Assembly (NCBI GenBank): GCA_037479115.1
Contig: JBBFLK010000026.1
Location: 1-37,097, forward strand
Origin: Anaerohalosphaeraceae bacterium
GTDB lineage: Bacteria > Planctomycetota > Phycisphaerae > Sedimentisphaerales > Anaerohalosphaeraceae
DNA: 37,097 bases
Direction of reading: 5' to 3'
The notes under the pieces were generated by a model. The model was not told the origin of the DNA. It saw nothing but the letters and a program-made list of their open reading frames with translations, and made no database searches. Shown in pieces: positions 8,936-18,312 of the stretch (position 1 is the stretch's first letter; each line of letters starts with the position of its first letter). The translations under genes were made by a program, and so were the position numbers.

Positions 8936-10366
8936 ATGACAGAACATTTTTCCGTTGCGGTGATTGGGTCCGGTCCGGGCGGGTATATTGCAGCGCTGAA
9001 GGCCGCGCAGCTGGGCGCCAAAACGGCCGTCATTGAAAAGCATCTGCTCGGGGGCACCTGCCTGAACTACGGCTGCATCCCGTCCAAGGCCCTGCTGGCC
9101 TCGGCGGAGCTGCTGCATCGGATTCGGCATTGTGAGCCGCTCGGCGTGCAGGTGAACGGCTCGGTGGGGTTTGACTGGACTGCAATCCAGAAACGCAAAG
9201 ACAAGGTGCTGGCCAAGCTTCGCGGCGGCATCAAAGGGCTCTTTGCCGCCCGTCAGGTGCGGCTTTATGAAGGGACTGCCGCCCTCGACGGCCCTGGGAG
9301 GATTTGCATCACCGACGGCCGGGGACAGACCCAAACGATTACAGCGGAGCGAATCATTCTTGCGGTCGGTTCCGTGCCGGCGCGAATCAGCGGCTGGCCG
9401 ACCGACCCGGAAAAAGTCTGCACTTCGGATGAAGCCCTCCATTGGAAAGAGCTGCCCGGGCGTCTGCTGATTGTCGGCGGCGGTGTCATCGGCTGCGAGT
9501 TTGCCTGTATGATGCACGAATACGGCGTCAAGGTGACCGTCGTGGAGATGATGGAGGAGCTGCTGCCGGAGATGGAGCCGGAACTGGGCCGCACTCTGAA
9601 TCGCCTTTTCACCCAACGGGGCATCCGCATCTTCACCGGCACCAAAGTAGAGTCCCTGACTGCCGGCGAGAAGGGGGTTTCGGCGGTTTTGTCCAACGGA
9701 CAGACCGTCGAGGCCGACAAGGTGCTTATTGCGACCGGCCGACGTCCGAATACATTGTCGCTGGGGCTGGAGACGGTCGGCCTTCAAACGGACCGCGGGT
9801 TTATTCGTGTGAACGAGCGGATGGAAACGTCCGCCAAAGGGATTTTCTGCATCGGGGATGCCAACGGGCTTTGTCTTTTGGCTCACGCCGCCAGTGCTCA
9901 GGGCGTTGCGGCGGCGGAAAACGCCGTCGGCAGGTCAGCGGCTTATACGCTGCCGGTTCCCTCTGCGGTTTATACCTTTCCGGAGATTGCCTCGGTGGGA
10001 CTTACCAGCCGGCAGGCCCGGCGGCAGAATATCCCGATTCGCATCGGGCAGTTTCCCATCGGATATCTGGGCAAGGCGATGGCCGTCGGCGAAGAGAGCG
10101 GTTTCGTAAAGGTCATCAGCCGGCGGGATGACGGTGCGCTGCTCGGTGTGCATATCTTCGGCCATAATGCGACGGAGATTATCGAAAGCGCCGTTGCGAT
10201 GCTCGGGATGAAGGCCAAAGCGAAGGATTTGGGCGAAATGATTTTTGCCCATCCGACGCTCAGCGAGGCCGTCAAAGAGGCCGCCGAGGATGTGTATGAG
10301 CAGGCCCTGCATCTGCCGCCGCGCAAGGTTGTTCAGATGGCCGCCGAGACGGAAACGATTGGATAG
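8936..10366 (+). CDS. lpdA: Dihydrolipoyl dehydrogenase (E3)
   Basis: This 476-residue FAD flavoprotein reoxidises the lipoyl groups of E2 with NAD+. FAD binding is shown by GSGPGGYIAALKAAQLG (11-27), the redox disulfide by GGTCLNYGCIPSK (C42/C47), the NAD-binding fold by IVGGGVIGCEFACMMHEYG, and the second FAD contact by GIFCIGDAN. Near the C terminus FAHPTLSEAVKEA supplies the catalytic His-Glu pair. The ATG at 8936 follows AGGAG at 8925-8929; reading upstream to 8849 would only run into E2. The gene sits between E2 and the PHP-like gene with gaps of 13 and 12 bases, so it is part of the operon. Whether it also serves other complexes cannot be said. Confidence 0.94.
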   Translation: MTEHFSVAVIGSGPGGYIAALKAAQLGAKTAVIEKHLLGGTCLNYGCIPSKALLASAELLHRIRHCEPLGVQVNGSVGFDWTAIQKRKDKVLAKLRGGIKGLFAARQVRLYEGTAALDGPGRICITDGRGQTQTITAERIILAVGSVPARISGWPTDPEKVCTSDEALHWKELPGRLLIVGGGVIGCEFACMMHEYGVKVTVVEMMEELLPEMEPELGRTLNRLFTQRGIRIFTGTKVESLTAGEKGVSAVLSNGQTVEADKVLIATGRRPNTLSLGLETVGLQTDRGFIRVNERMETSAKGIFCIGDANGLCLLAHAASAQGVAAAENAVGRSAAYTLPVPSAVYTFPEIASVGLTSRQARRQNIPIRIGQFPIGYLGKAMAVGEESGFVKVISRRDDGALLGVHIFGHNATEIIESAVAMLGMKAKAKDLGEMIFAHPTLSEAVKEAAEDVYEQALHLPPRKVVQMAAETETIG

Positions 10367-10378
10367 AGAGAGGGATTT

Positions 10379-11650
10379 GTGGACGCACGGAAGATTATCC
10401 GGCAAATCGGTTCTGCAGAAGAGATAGAAAAGGCCGCCGAGTCCTGCGGGGGCTGGGAGGCCGTGCCGGCATTCAATACGCATATTCATCTGCCGCCGAA
10501 TTTCTCGGCCTTCGAAACAGTTCAGGAGGCGGTTGAACAGGCCGCCGCAGAAGGTCTGAAGGTGCTCGGGGCGGGCAATTATTATGATTTTTCCGTCTAT
10601 GAGCCGTTTGCGGAGGGCTGCCGGAGGCGGGGCATTTTCCCGCTCTTCAATACGGAGATTATCACGCTGGATGAGCCGCTTTTGCGCAGAGGCATCCGCA
10701 TCAATGACCCGGGCAATCCCGGCAAGATGTATCTGTGCGGCAAGGGCATCAGCCGCTGGTCGGCCCTGAATCCGCGCGGGCGGGATCTGCTTGCGGTGAT
10801 TCGCCGGAATGATGCGGAGCGGATGCGGCAGATGATTGACAAACTGAGCGAACATTTCCGCCGCTGCGGTCTGCCGATCGAGCTGGATGACCGGGCGGTT
10901 ATCCAGCGGGTTGTCCGCCGCCATCGATGCGAAGCCTCCACCGTCACGCTTCAGGAGCGCCATGCTGCTCAGGCGTTTCAGGAGGTGTTGTTTGAGAAGG
11001 TCCCGCCGGCGGAACGCATCGGGCGGCTGACGGCCCTGTTCGGAACGGCTCCCAAATCCGCTCCGGAGGATGCGGTCGGGATTCAAAATGAGATTCGTTC
11101 TCATTTGATGAAGGCGGGCAAACCCTGTTTTGTGCCGGAAACGTTTTTGCCCCCGGCGCAGGCGGAGGAGCTGATTGGGCATTTAGGCGGGATTGTCTGT
11201 TATCCGGTTTTGGCGGACGGGGCCAGCCCTGTCTGCGAGTTTGAGGCGTCGCCGGAGGAGCTGGCCAAGACCCTTCTGCAGCGGGGGTATTGGATGGCGG
11301 AGTTTATCTCGCTTCGCAACAGCCCCGATGTGCTGGCTCGGTATGTCCGGACCCTTCGGCAGGCCGGAATTGCCGTGACCGTCGGGACCGAGCACAATAC
11401 ACTGGACAAGCCGCCGCTGGAGCCGGCCTGTCTGAAAGGGGTGCCGCTGCCGGAAGAGGTGAAAACGCTTTTCTGGGAGGGCACCTGCGTGCTGGCGGCT
11501 CATCAGTTTCTTTCGGCGCATGGCAAAGAAGGGTTTGTCCGTCCGGAGGAAATGTCCGACGGCACACGTCGCTGTGCTCGGATTGAACGGTTTGCCCGGC
11601 TGGGTGCGGCGGTCCTGAGGCGGTATTTCGAAACAGTAAGTCAGGGTTGA
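10379..11650 (+). CDS. PHP-like metal-dependent hydrolase of unknown function
   Basis: This 423-residue protein is not one I can match to a named enzyme. The N-terminal region looks like a PHP-type metallo-hydrolase: AFNTHIHLPP with H35 and H37, a helix, a strand ending GAGNYYD in the place of the usual TDH, then PLFNTEI with E93. A late strand, AVTVGTEHNT (E338, H339), could supply further ligands. It has no signal peptide. The GTG start follows GAGAGGG closely. It is embedded in the rhamnose operon 12 bases after E3 and overlaps the non-coding lead of the SDR gene, so it probably acts on a phosphorylated or oxidised rhamnose intermediate. PHP relatives include histidinol phosphatase and other phosphoesterases; an amidohydrolase or glucuronate-isomerase-like fold is the main alternative. 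The function is unknown. Confidence 0.65.
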   Translation: MDARKIIRQIGSAEEIEKAAESCGGWEAVPAFNTHIHLPPNFSAFETVQEAVEQAAAEGLKVLGAGNYYDFSVYEPFAEGCRRRGIFPLFNTEIITLDEPLLRRGIRINDPGNPGKMYLCGKGISRWSALNPRGRDLLAVIRRNDAERMRQMIDKLSEHFRRCGLPIELDDRAVIQRVVRRHRCEASTVTLQERHAAQAFQEVLFEKVPPAERIGRLTALFGTAPKSAPEDAVGIQNEIRSHLMKAGKPCFVPETFLPPAQAEELIGHLGGIVCYPVLADGASPVCEFEASPEELAKTLLQRGYWMAEFISLRNSPDVLARYVRTLRQAGIAVTVGTEHNTLDKPPLEPACLKGVPLPEEVKTLFWEGTCVLAAHQFLSAHGKEGFVRPEEMSDGTRRCARIERFARLGAAVLRRYFETVSQG

Positions 11651-11658
11651 AACACTTT

Positions 11659-12741
11659 ATGGATATGGAAAAGATTCTTGCGATTGCTCCGCTGCTTCGA
11701 ATTGTTTTGAAGGAAAACGGCTGTTATCCGCTGGTTCGTTTTGCGGAGACCTGTTCGGCCTGCACGGTTTCCGTTTGTGCGGACTGGGACAATCCGAAAG
11801 AGACCGCCGAGCGGATTCGAGCGGCTGCTGAACGGCTGAAAGGGACAGGAGTTCAGGCCGTCTGTGTGGAAGAGGTCGGCTGTTTTCAGATTCTTCCCTG
11901 GCCCCGTCCGAAGCAGGGACGGGCGGCGGGAAAAATTGCTCTGGTGACGGGGGCGGCGCAGGGATTCGGGCTGGAGATAGCGCAGGATTTTGCCGCGCAG
12001 GGGGCCGTGGTGGTGCTGCTGGATATTAACGAAGACGGTGTCCGGCGGGCTGCTGAATCGCTCAATCGGCAGTACGGTCCTGAGACGGCACTGGCGCTGA
12101 AAGCGGACGTAACCAGTGAGGAATCTGTAGCCCAGTCCGTCGCGCAGACCGTTCGGCATTACGGGGGGTTCGATGTGTTTATCTCCAATGCCGGCGTGCT
12201 CAAGGCCGACAGCGTCAAGCGGCAGCCGGTGAAGGATTTTGATTTTGTCACGGCGGTCAATTACAGGGGCTATTACCTGTGCGTGAAGGCCGCGGCGCCG
12301 GTCCTGGCCCTGCAGCATCAGGCGGATGCATCCTATCGAAGCGACATCATTCAAATCAATTCCAAATCGGGCCTTCGCGGTTCCAACCGCAATTTCGCCT
12401 ATGCCGGCAGCAAGTTCGGCGGCATCGGCCTGACGCAGTCGTTTGCCCTCGAGCTGGTGGAGGACGGCATCAAAGTCAATTCCGTCTGTCCGGGCAATTT
12501 CTTTGACGGGCCGCTCTGGTCGGACCCGAACAACGGGCTGTTTGTCCAGTATCTGCGGGCGGGCAAGGTGCCCGGTGCCAAAACCGTTGAGGATGTTCGG
12601 CGGGCGTATGAGGCGATGATTCCGATGGGACGGGGCTGCACGACCCCCGATGTGATGAAGGCGATTTATTATCTGATGGAACAGGAGTACGAAACCGGCC
12701 AGGCCCTGCCCGTCACCGGCGGCCAGGTCATGCTTCATTAA
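11659..12741 (+). CDS. SDR-family dehydrogenase with N-terminal extension
   Basis: This 360-residue protein has a short-chain dehydrogenase domain at about 92-360: TGAAQGFG cofactor loop, LDIN at the end of beta 2 (NAD preference), SNAG, and catalytic Ser plus YAGSK in the NSKSGLRG...FAYAGSK region. It resembles sorbitol-6-phosphate 2-dehydrogenases and the SDR half of the bifunctional rhamnulose-phosphate aldolase/dehydrogenases (RhaW part). The first 90 residues form an extra domain with several cysteines (FAETCSACTVSVCADWD) not seen in simple SDRs. The class II aldolase that is fused to this SDR in other bacteria is a separate gene at 15911-16993. Start choice is uncertain (ATG 11659 or 11665; TTG 11647). 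It probably oxidises or reduces L-lactaldehyde. Confidence 0.8.
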   Translation: MDMEKILAIAPLLRIVLKENGCYPLVRFAETCSACTVSVCADWDNPKETAERIRAAAERLKGTGVQAVCVEEVGCFQILPWPRPKQGRAAGKIALVTGAAQGFGLEIAQDFAAQGAVVVLLDINEDGVRRAAESLNRQYGPETALALKADVTSEESVAQSVAQTVRHYGGFDVFISNAGVLKADSVKRQPVKDFDFVTAVNYRGYYLCVKAAAPVLALQHQADASYRSDIIQINSKSGLRGSNRNFAYAGSKFGGIGLTQSFALELVEDGIKVNSVCPGNFFDGPLWSDPNNGLFVQYLRAGKVPGAKTVEDVRRAYEAMIPMGRGCTTPDVMKAIYYLMEQEYETGQALPVTGGQVMLH

Positions 12742-12755
12742 GAAAGCGAAGGATT

Positions 12756-14423
12756 ATGAAGATTCCGTCTGTTCAGCAGGCCGTCGAGTTAATCGGACCC
12801 GAGCAGCTGCGGCTCAATCCGGGCAAGCCCGTTTATAAGCCCGGACCCTATCAGGTGCTGGCCAAAGTGGAGGCGGTGGGGCTGTGCTTTTCCGATTTGA
12901 AGCTGCTGGCTCAGTTTGACAAGCACCCCCGCAAGAGCGAGATTCTCTCCGGCATTGAGCCGTCGGTTTTGTCGGAGATTCCCAGTTACTGCCCGGGCGC
13001 CAAACCCACGGTGCCGGGCCATGAGATTTCATGTGTGATTGCGGCGGTGGGCGAGAAGGTCCGCCGGCATCGGGTCGGACAAACTGTGCTGGTGCAGACG
13101 GATTACCGCTGGCTCAAGACCGCCTCATCGAATGCGGCCATCGGCTATAATTTTGAAGGGGCCCTCCAGCAGTACATCCTTTTCGATGAGCGGGTGTATG
13201 TGGACCCGGACAGCGGCGAAAGTTTTCTGATTCCTGTTCAGGCGGATATTTCCTTTTCCGCCGGGGCGCTGGTGGAGCCGTGGGCGTGTGTGGAAAGCTC
13301 CTATGTGACGGAAGAGCGCCGCACGATTCGTCCGGGCGGACGTTTGCTGGTTGTGGCGGATGAGGGGCATCGCATTCAGGGCCTTCGGGAAAGTTTCGGT
13401 CCGCGTCCGCCGGCGCAGGCGGTGCTGTGCGGTCCGGCCGGTCAGCCGACCGATTGGGCGGCGGGGATTGCCCTGACGCACTGTCAGAATCCTGCCGGGC
13501 TGGAGGATGGGACTTTTGATGATATTGTGTATTTCGGGTGTCGGCGGGAGATGATTGAGATGCTCAATGACAAGCTGGCCGCCGGCGGTCTGATGAATAT
13601 TGTTCTGGCGGGCCGGCGCATCGGCCAGCCCGTGTCCATCGGGATTGGGCGGGTGCACTACGGGATGACCCGCTGGGTCGGCACGACGTCGGATGACGCC
13701 TCGGACAGCTATCGAACGATTCCGGCGACCGGCGAAATCCGCGACGGCGAACGGGCGGCTGTTATCGGGGCCGGCGGGCCGATGGGGCAGATGCATGTCA
13801 TCCGCATCCTCTGTTCGGGTCGGAAGGGGCTTTCGGTGGCGGCGGCGGATTTGGATGCGGCGCGTCTGGCTTCGCTCGAAAAGAAGGTGCGTCCGATTCT
13901 GAAAACGCGCCCGGCCGAGTATCGTTCGGTGCTGACGGCCGAGCAGCCCGACACGGAAATCTACAGTTATTTTGCCCTGATGGCGCCGGTGGGGGCTCTG
14001 GTTGCGGATGCCGTAGCCCGAAGCCGCCCCAATGCGCTGATTAATGTCTTTGCGGGCATTCCCGCCGCCGTCCGGCAGGAAATCGATTTGGACCGCTATA
14101 TCGCCAACCGGTGCTATCTGTTCGGCACCAGCGGTTCGCGCCTGCGGGATATGCAGATTGTGCTGGACAAAGTGCTTTCGGGACAGTTGGATACGAATTG
14201 TTCGGTGGATGCGGTCTGCGGGATGGCCGGTGCGGCGGACGGAATCGAGGCCGTAAAAAATCGCACGCTGTCCGGCAAGATTGTGGTCTATCCGGCCCTC
14301 GAGAAGATGCCGCTGATGACGCTCGAGCAGGTCTGCCGGAGATGGCCGCAGGTGGCCGAGAAGATGCCCGACGGCATCTGGACGAAGGAAGCCGAGCGTC
14401 AGCTGCTTCAGACGGCTCAATAG
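12756..14423 (+). CDS. Zinc-type (MDR) dehydrogenase with two Rossmann-like domains
   Basis: The product is 555 residues, about 150-200 longer than ordinary medium-chain dehydrogenases. A GroES-like catalytic domain (about 1-185) has the expected zinc ligands C44 (GLCFSD) and H89/E90 (PGHE) and EPWACVES. It is followed by a first Rossmann-like domain (about 190-330) without a glycine-rich loop (GGRLLVVADEG), then a strand VHYGMTRWVGTTS like that near the end of sorbose-1-phosphate reductases, and then a second, canonical dinucleotide fold with GAGGPMGQMHV (338-348). The resemblance to SorE-type sugar phosphate reductases is from memory of motifs. In the operon, between the SDR and rhamnulokinase genes, it may act on a ketose phosphate or lactaldehyde. 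The ATG follows GAAGGA very closely. Confidence 0.72.
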   Translation: MKIPSVQQAVELIGPEQLRLNPGKPVYKPGPYQVLAKVEAVGLCFSDLKLLAQFDKHPRKSEILSGIEPSVLSEIPSYCPGAKPTVPGHEISCVIAAVGEKVRRHRVGQTVLVQTDYRWLKTASSNAAIGYNFEGALQQYILFDERVYVDPDSGESFLIPVQADISFSAGALVEPWACVESSYVTEERRTIRPGGRLLVVADEGHRIQGLRESFGPRPPAQAVLCGPAGQPTDWAAGIALTHCQNPAGLEDGTFDDIVYFGCRREMIEMLNDKLAAGGLMNIVLAGRRIGQPVSIGIGRVHYGMTRWVGTTSDDASDSYRTIPATGEIRDGERAAVIGAGGPMGQMHVIRILCSGRKGLSVAAADLDAARLASLEKKVRPILKTRPAEYRSVLTAEQPDTEIYSYFALMAPVGALVADAVARSRPNALINVFAGIPAAVRQEIDLDRYIANRCYLFGTSGSRLRDMQIVLDKVLSGQLDTNCSVDAVCGMAGAADGIEAVKNRTLSGKIVVYPALEKMPLMTLEQVCRRWPQVAEKMPDGIWTKEAERQLLQTAQ

Positions 14424-14433
14424 GAGGTTGATT

Positions 14434-15900
14434 ATGAGCGAAAAGGTGTATTATGCCGCCGTGGATTTGGGGGCTTCCAGCGGACGGGTGATGCTGGCCT
14501 GTCTGGACGGACAGACGATTTCGATTCAGGAAATTCACCGCTTTGAAAACGGCCCGGTCGAGGAGCAGGGCTCGCTGCGATGGGATTTTCAGCGTCTGTT
14601 CGGGGAGGTTCAGGAGGGGCTGCGCAAAGCCTTTCAGGCACAGCCGGCTATCCAGAGCATCGGTATCGACACCTGGGGGGTGGATTTCGGCCTGCTGGAT
14701 GCGGACGGCAATCTGCTGGAAAATCCGTATCATTACCGCGACCGCCGCACGGAGGGAATGATTGAAAAGGCCGCCGAAATCCTGCCCAAACGAGAGATTT
14801 ATTTTCACTCCGGCATTCAGTTCATGCCGTTTAATACGCTCTTTCAATTGCTGGCGTACCGGCAGCAGCCGATTTTTTCGCGGGCGGCCAAGCTGCTGTT
14901 TATGCCCAACCTGATGATGTATTTTCTGACGGGCCGGATTGGCGCCGAATATACGATTGCCAGCACATCGCAATTGATGGATATGAAGAGCGGCCGCTGG
15001 TCGAAACGGCTGCTGGAGGCCTTTGGCCTGCCGGAATCGCTTCTGCCGGACATTATGCAGCCCGGCACGCCCGCGGGCGTCCTGAAACCTGCTTTTCAGC
15101 AGGCTTGGGGCTGCGGGCCGGTGCCCGTCATTGCCGTCGGCACGCACGATACGGCCTCGGCGGTGGCCGCCGTTCCGGCCGAAAGCGGGCGGACGTGGGC
15201 GTATCTGTCCAGCGGCACCTGGAGTCTGATGGGCATTGAGATTCCGCAGGCGATTATTGACCAGCGCACGTTTGAGCGAAGTTTTACCAATGAAGGCGGT
15301 GTGGAAAATACAATTCGGCTTCTGAAGAACATTATGGGCCTGTGGCTGGTGCAGGAATGCCGGCGCTGCTGGATGCAGCAGGGGGAAAAATACAGTTTTT
15401 CGGAGCTGACGCAGCTGGCTTCGCAGGCCGAGCCGTTTGCGGGCTGGGTGGATCCGGATGACATCCGGTTTCTTTCGCCGCAGGATATGCCCGCGGCCAT
15501 CAATCAGTATTTGACGTCCACGGGGCAGCGTCCGACGGAAGACAAAGGGCAAATGATTCGCATCATTCTGGAGAGTCTGGCCGCCCGGTACCGGCAGGTG
15601 CTGGACTGGCTGGAGGAGCTGCTCGGCCGGCCTATTGAAGTGCTTCACATTGTCGGGGGAGGGACGCAGAATGAGCTGCTCAATCAGCTGACGGCCGATG
15701 CGGCGGGCAAACGCGTTCTGACCGGACCCGTCGAGGCGACGGTGCTGGGCAATGTGCTGATGCAGGCCAGGGCAGGCGGCCGGATTCGGTCGCTGGAGGA
15801 AGGGCGTCAGATTATCCGCCGCTCGTTTGCAATTCGTGAGTATCAGCCCCGGCACAGTGCCGGATGGCAGACGTTTTTGAAGCAGTTTCCCAATGCCTGA
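14434..15900 (+). CDS. rhaB: Rhamnulokinase
   Basis: This 488-residue FGGY-family kinase phosphorylates L-rhamnulose at C1 with ATP. The N-terminal half begins YYAAVDLGASSGRVML (phosphate loop) and has SIGIDTWGVDFGLLD, a rhamnulokinase hallmark, with NPYHYRD and STSQLMD. The C-terminal half has GTHDTASAVAAVP, YLSSGTWSLMG and the adenine-side motif HIVGGGTQNELLNQLTADA. Length matches E. coli RhaB (489). The ATG at 14434 is preceded by a perfect GGAGG (14423-14427) that overlaps the stop of the upstream dehydrogenase gene; the in-frame TTG at 14428 is not favoured. It feeds the aldolase encoded directly downstream. Confidence 0.96.
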   Translation: MSEKVYYAAVDLGASSGRVMLACLDGQTISIQEIHRFENGPVEEQGSLRWDFQRLFGEVQEGLRKAFQAQPAIQSIGIDTWGVDFGLLDADGNLLENPYHYRDRRTEGMIEKAAEILPKREIYFHSGIQFMPFNTLFQLLAYRQQPIFSRAAKLLFMPNLMMYFLTGRIGAEYTIASTSQLMDMKSGRWSKRLLEAFGLPESLLPDIMQPGTPAGVLKPAFQQAWGCGPVPVIAVGTHDTASAVAAVPAESGRTWAYLSSGTWSLMGIEIPQAIIDQRTFERSFTNEGGVENTIRLLKNIMGLWLVQECRRCWMQQGEKYSFSELTQLASQAEPFAGWVDPDDIRFLSPQDMPAAINQYLTSTGQRPTEDKGQMIRIILESLAARYRQVLDWLEELLGRPIEVLHIVGGGTQNELLNQLTADAAGKRVLTGPVEATVLGNVLMQARAGGRIRSLEEGRQIIRRSFAIREYQPRHSAGWQTFLKQFPNA

Positions 15901-15910
15901 AAGGAACACC

Positions 15911-16993
15911 GTGTCTGATTCGCCGTCTGTTTTGCTGGAAACGATTACCGCCCTGTCGCATCGGTTCGGCACGCCGGATTATGTCTGCGGGGGCGGCGGC
16001 AATACCTCCGCCAAGAATGAAAGCACGCTGTGGGTCAAACCCTCCGGCACGACGCTGGCCGGCTTGAGGCCCGATTTGTTTGTGCCCATCCGCCGCAGCC
16101 GTCTGGCCGCCTTGTACACGACCACTCCGCCGCAGGAGCCGTCCGCCCGCGAGCAGCTGGTTAAGGAAGTGATGACGGCGGCGGTTCTGGACGGGGCCGC
16201 CGGACGTCCGTCGGTCGAGTCGCCGCTTCACGATTCGCTGTCGGCCCGCTACGTGGTTCATACGCATCCGGCCCTGGTGAACGGGATGACCTGCGCCAAA
16301 GACGGTCGGGCGGCCTGTCGGCGGCTTTTCCCAGAGGCCCTCTGGATGGATTATGTGGACCCGGGCTATACGCTCTGTATGGCGGTTCGAAACGAGGTGG
16401 AGCGGTTTGAGAAGGAACACGGTCGGCAGCCGGAGATGATTTTTCTGAAAAATCACGGGGTGTTTGTCGCCGCCGATACGCCGGAGCAGATCGACCGGCT
16501 GTATGAGGAGATTTTCCGGCGTTTGGAGGCCGAGTATGCCCGGGCGGGGCTTTCGACGAAAATGGAGCCGGGCCCGCTGCCGGAGGGATTTGACCGTGAA
16601 GGGGCCTTTGCCCGGATTCGGAGTGTTTTCGGGTCGGATGCCGCCGGCATTGCCGCCGCCGGGTTTTTCCAGCCGCCCGCCGGTCCGCTGACGCCCGACC
16701 ATATCGTCTATGCCCGCTCGTTTCCGCTGACAGCGGAGCCGACGCCGGAGGCCCTCGAGGCGTATCGCCGCCGTTATGGGTGCACGCCGCAGATTCTCGT
16801 CTGGAACAATGTTGTGTTCGGTCTGGGTTCTACGGAAAAAAAGGCAGCCCTGGCGCTTGAGCTGGCCCTGAATGGGGCGCTGGTGGTGCATCTGGCGGAG
16901 GCGTTCGGCGGGGTCGAATATATGAGTGAGCCGGCCCGGCGATTTATCGAGGGCTGGGAAGTGGAAACCTATCGAAGCCGGCAGATTCAGTAA
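15911..16993 (+). CDS. Class II aldolase, probable rhamnulose-1-phosphate aldolase
   Basis: This 360-residue class II aldolase/adducin-fold enzyme should split rhamnulose-1-phosphate into DHAP and L-lactaldehyde. Motifs: GGGGNTSAK and WVKPSGTTL (phosphate binding), [12 protein letters not shown] (two zinc histidines) and [11 protein letters not shown] (third zinc histidine). It matches the aldolase half of bifunctional aldolase/SDR proteins (RhaE part) and not the shorter E. coli RhaD, and has a C-terminal region of about 120 residues ending [11 protein letters not shown]. The GTG at 15911 is preferred because AAGGA lies 5 bases upstream; the in-frame ATG at 15893 overlaps rhaB and has no ribosome binding site. 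Rhamnose isomerase follows after 14 bases. Fuculose- or other ketose-phosphate specificity is possible, but context favours rhamnulose. Confidence 0.88.
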   Translation: MSDSPSVLLETITALSHRFGTPDYVCGGGGNTSAKNESTLWVKPSGTTLAGLRPDLFVPIRRSRLAALYTTTPPQEPSAREQLVKEVMTAAVLDGAAGRPSVESPLHDSLSARYVVHTHPALVNGMTCAKDGRAACRRLFPEALWMDYVDPGYTLCMAVRNEVERFEKEHGRQPEMIFLKNHGVFVAADTPEQIDRLYEEIFRRLEAEYARAGLSTKMEPGPLPEGFDREGAFARIRSVFGSDAAGIAAAGFFQPPAGPLTPDHIVYARSFPLTAEPTPEALEAYRRRYGCTPQILVWNNVVFGLGSTEKKAALALELALNGALVVHLAEAFGGVEYMSEPARRFIEGWEVETYRSRQIQ

Positions 16994-17007
16994 GCAGGAG
17001 AGAGAAT

Positions 17008-18276
17008 ATGGAAAAAACAATCGAACAGGCGTATGCCCTCGCCCGTGAACAGTATGCCCAACTTGGGGTGGATACGGAAAAGGCCCTCGAGCAGCTGGCC
17101 GGAATTCCGATTTCGCTTCACTGCTGGCAGGGGGATGATGTCGGCGGGTTTGAGCGGGCCGGCGCGGAACTGTCCGGCGGCGGGATTCAGGCCACGGGCA
17201 ATTATCCCGGCAAGGCCCGCACCCTCGAGGAGCTGCGGATGGATTTGGACAAGGCCCTGTCGCTGATTCCGGGCCGGCACCGGCTCAACCTGCACGCCTG
17301 CTATCTGGATAACGGCGGCCGGTTCGTGGACCGCGACCAAATCGAGCTGCGGCATTTCCAGTCCTGGATTGACTGGGCCAAAGAACGGCGGATGGGGATG
17401 GATTTCAACCCGACTTTCTTTTCGCATCCGAAGGCCGCCGACGGATTTACGCTCAGCCATCCGGACAAGGCGATTCGTCAGTTCTGGATTGAGCACGGCA
17501 TCCGCTGCCGGCGCATCGGGGCGGAGATGGGCCGTCAGCTGGGTTCGGCGACCGTAACCAATGTCTGGATTCCCGACGGCTTTAAGGACATTCCCGCCGA
17601 CCGCACGGCCCCGCGGGAGCGTCTGAAGGAGTCGCTGGACGCCGTTTTTGCGGAGAAACTTGACCCGCGATGCAATCTGGATGCGGTGGAGTCGAAACTG
17701 TTCGGCATCGGGGCGGAAAGCTACACCGTCGGCTCGCACGAGTTTTATCTGGGCTATGCCGTCTCGCGGCAAAAGCTGCTTTGTCTGGATGCGGGGCATT
17801 TTCATCCGACGGAGGTCATTTCGGACAAAATCTCTTCGGTGCTGGCCTTTGTGCCGGGCCTTTTGCTTCACGTGAGCCGTCCCGTGCGGTGGGACAGCGA
17901 CCATGTGGTGATTCTGGATGACGAGCTGCGGGCCGTGGCCCGCGAAATCGTCCGCTCCGGCCGTCTGGACCGGATTCATATCGGGCTGGACTTTTTCGAT
18001 GCGAGCATCAACCGCATTGCCGCCTGGGTCATCGGCTCGCGCAATCTGCTCAAGGCCCTGCTGACAGCGCTGCTGGAGCCGGCGGACACCCTTCGTCAAT
18101 TCGAGGGGCGGTTCGATTACACGGCTCGGCTGGCCTGGATGGAGATGCTCAAGACGATGCCCTGGTCCGCCGTCTGGGAGTATTATTGTCTGAAAAACAA
18201 CGTACCGTCCGAGCGCGGCTGGCTGGAGGAAGTCCGCCGCTATGAGACGGACGTGCTCCGCAAACGGAATTCATAG
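17008..18276 (+). CDS. rhaA: L-rhamnose isomerase
   Basis: This 422-residue metal-dependent TIM-barrel enzyme converts L-rhamnose to L-rhamnulose. The match is over the full length (E. coli RhaA is about 419): [67 protein letters not shown], the metal-binding region [17 protein letters not shown] then [10 protein letters not shown], and [14 protein letters not shown] and [17 protein letters not shown]. An AGGAGAGAG box precedes the ATG. It defines the operon as a rhamnose pathway and fixes the substrate of the kinase and aldolase in front of it. Confidence 0.97.
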   Translation: MEKTIEQAYALAREQYAQLGVDTEKALEQLAGIPISLHCWQGDDVGGFERAGAELSGGGIQATGNYPGKARTLEELRMDLDKALSLIPGRHRLNLHACYLDNGGRFVDRDQIELRHFQSWIDWAKERRMGMDFNPTFFSHPKAADGFTLSHPDKAIRQFWIEHGIRCRRIGAEMGRQLGSATVTNVWIPDGFKDIPADRTAPRERLKESLDAVFAEKLDPRCNLDAVESKLFGIGAESYTVGSHEFYLGYAVSRQKLLCLDAGHFHPTEVISDKISSVLAFVPGLLLHVSRPVRWDSDHVVILDDELRAVAREIVRSGRLDRIHIGLDFFDASINRIAAWVIGSRNLLKALLTALLEPADTLRQFEGRFDYTARLAWMEMLKTMPWSAVWEYYCLKNNVPSERGWLEEVRRYETDVLRKRNS

Positions 18277-18312
18277 CGAACCCTTTGACCCTTGTGATGC
18301 AGGAGGCCCTTT

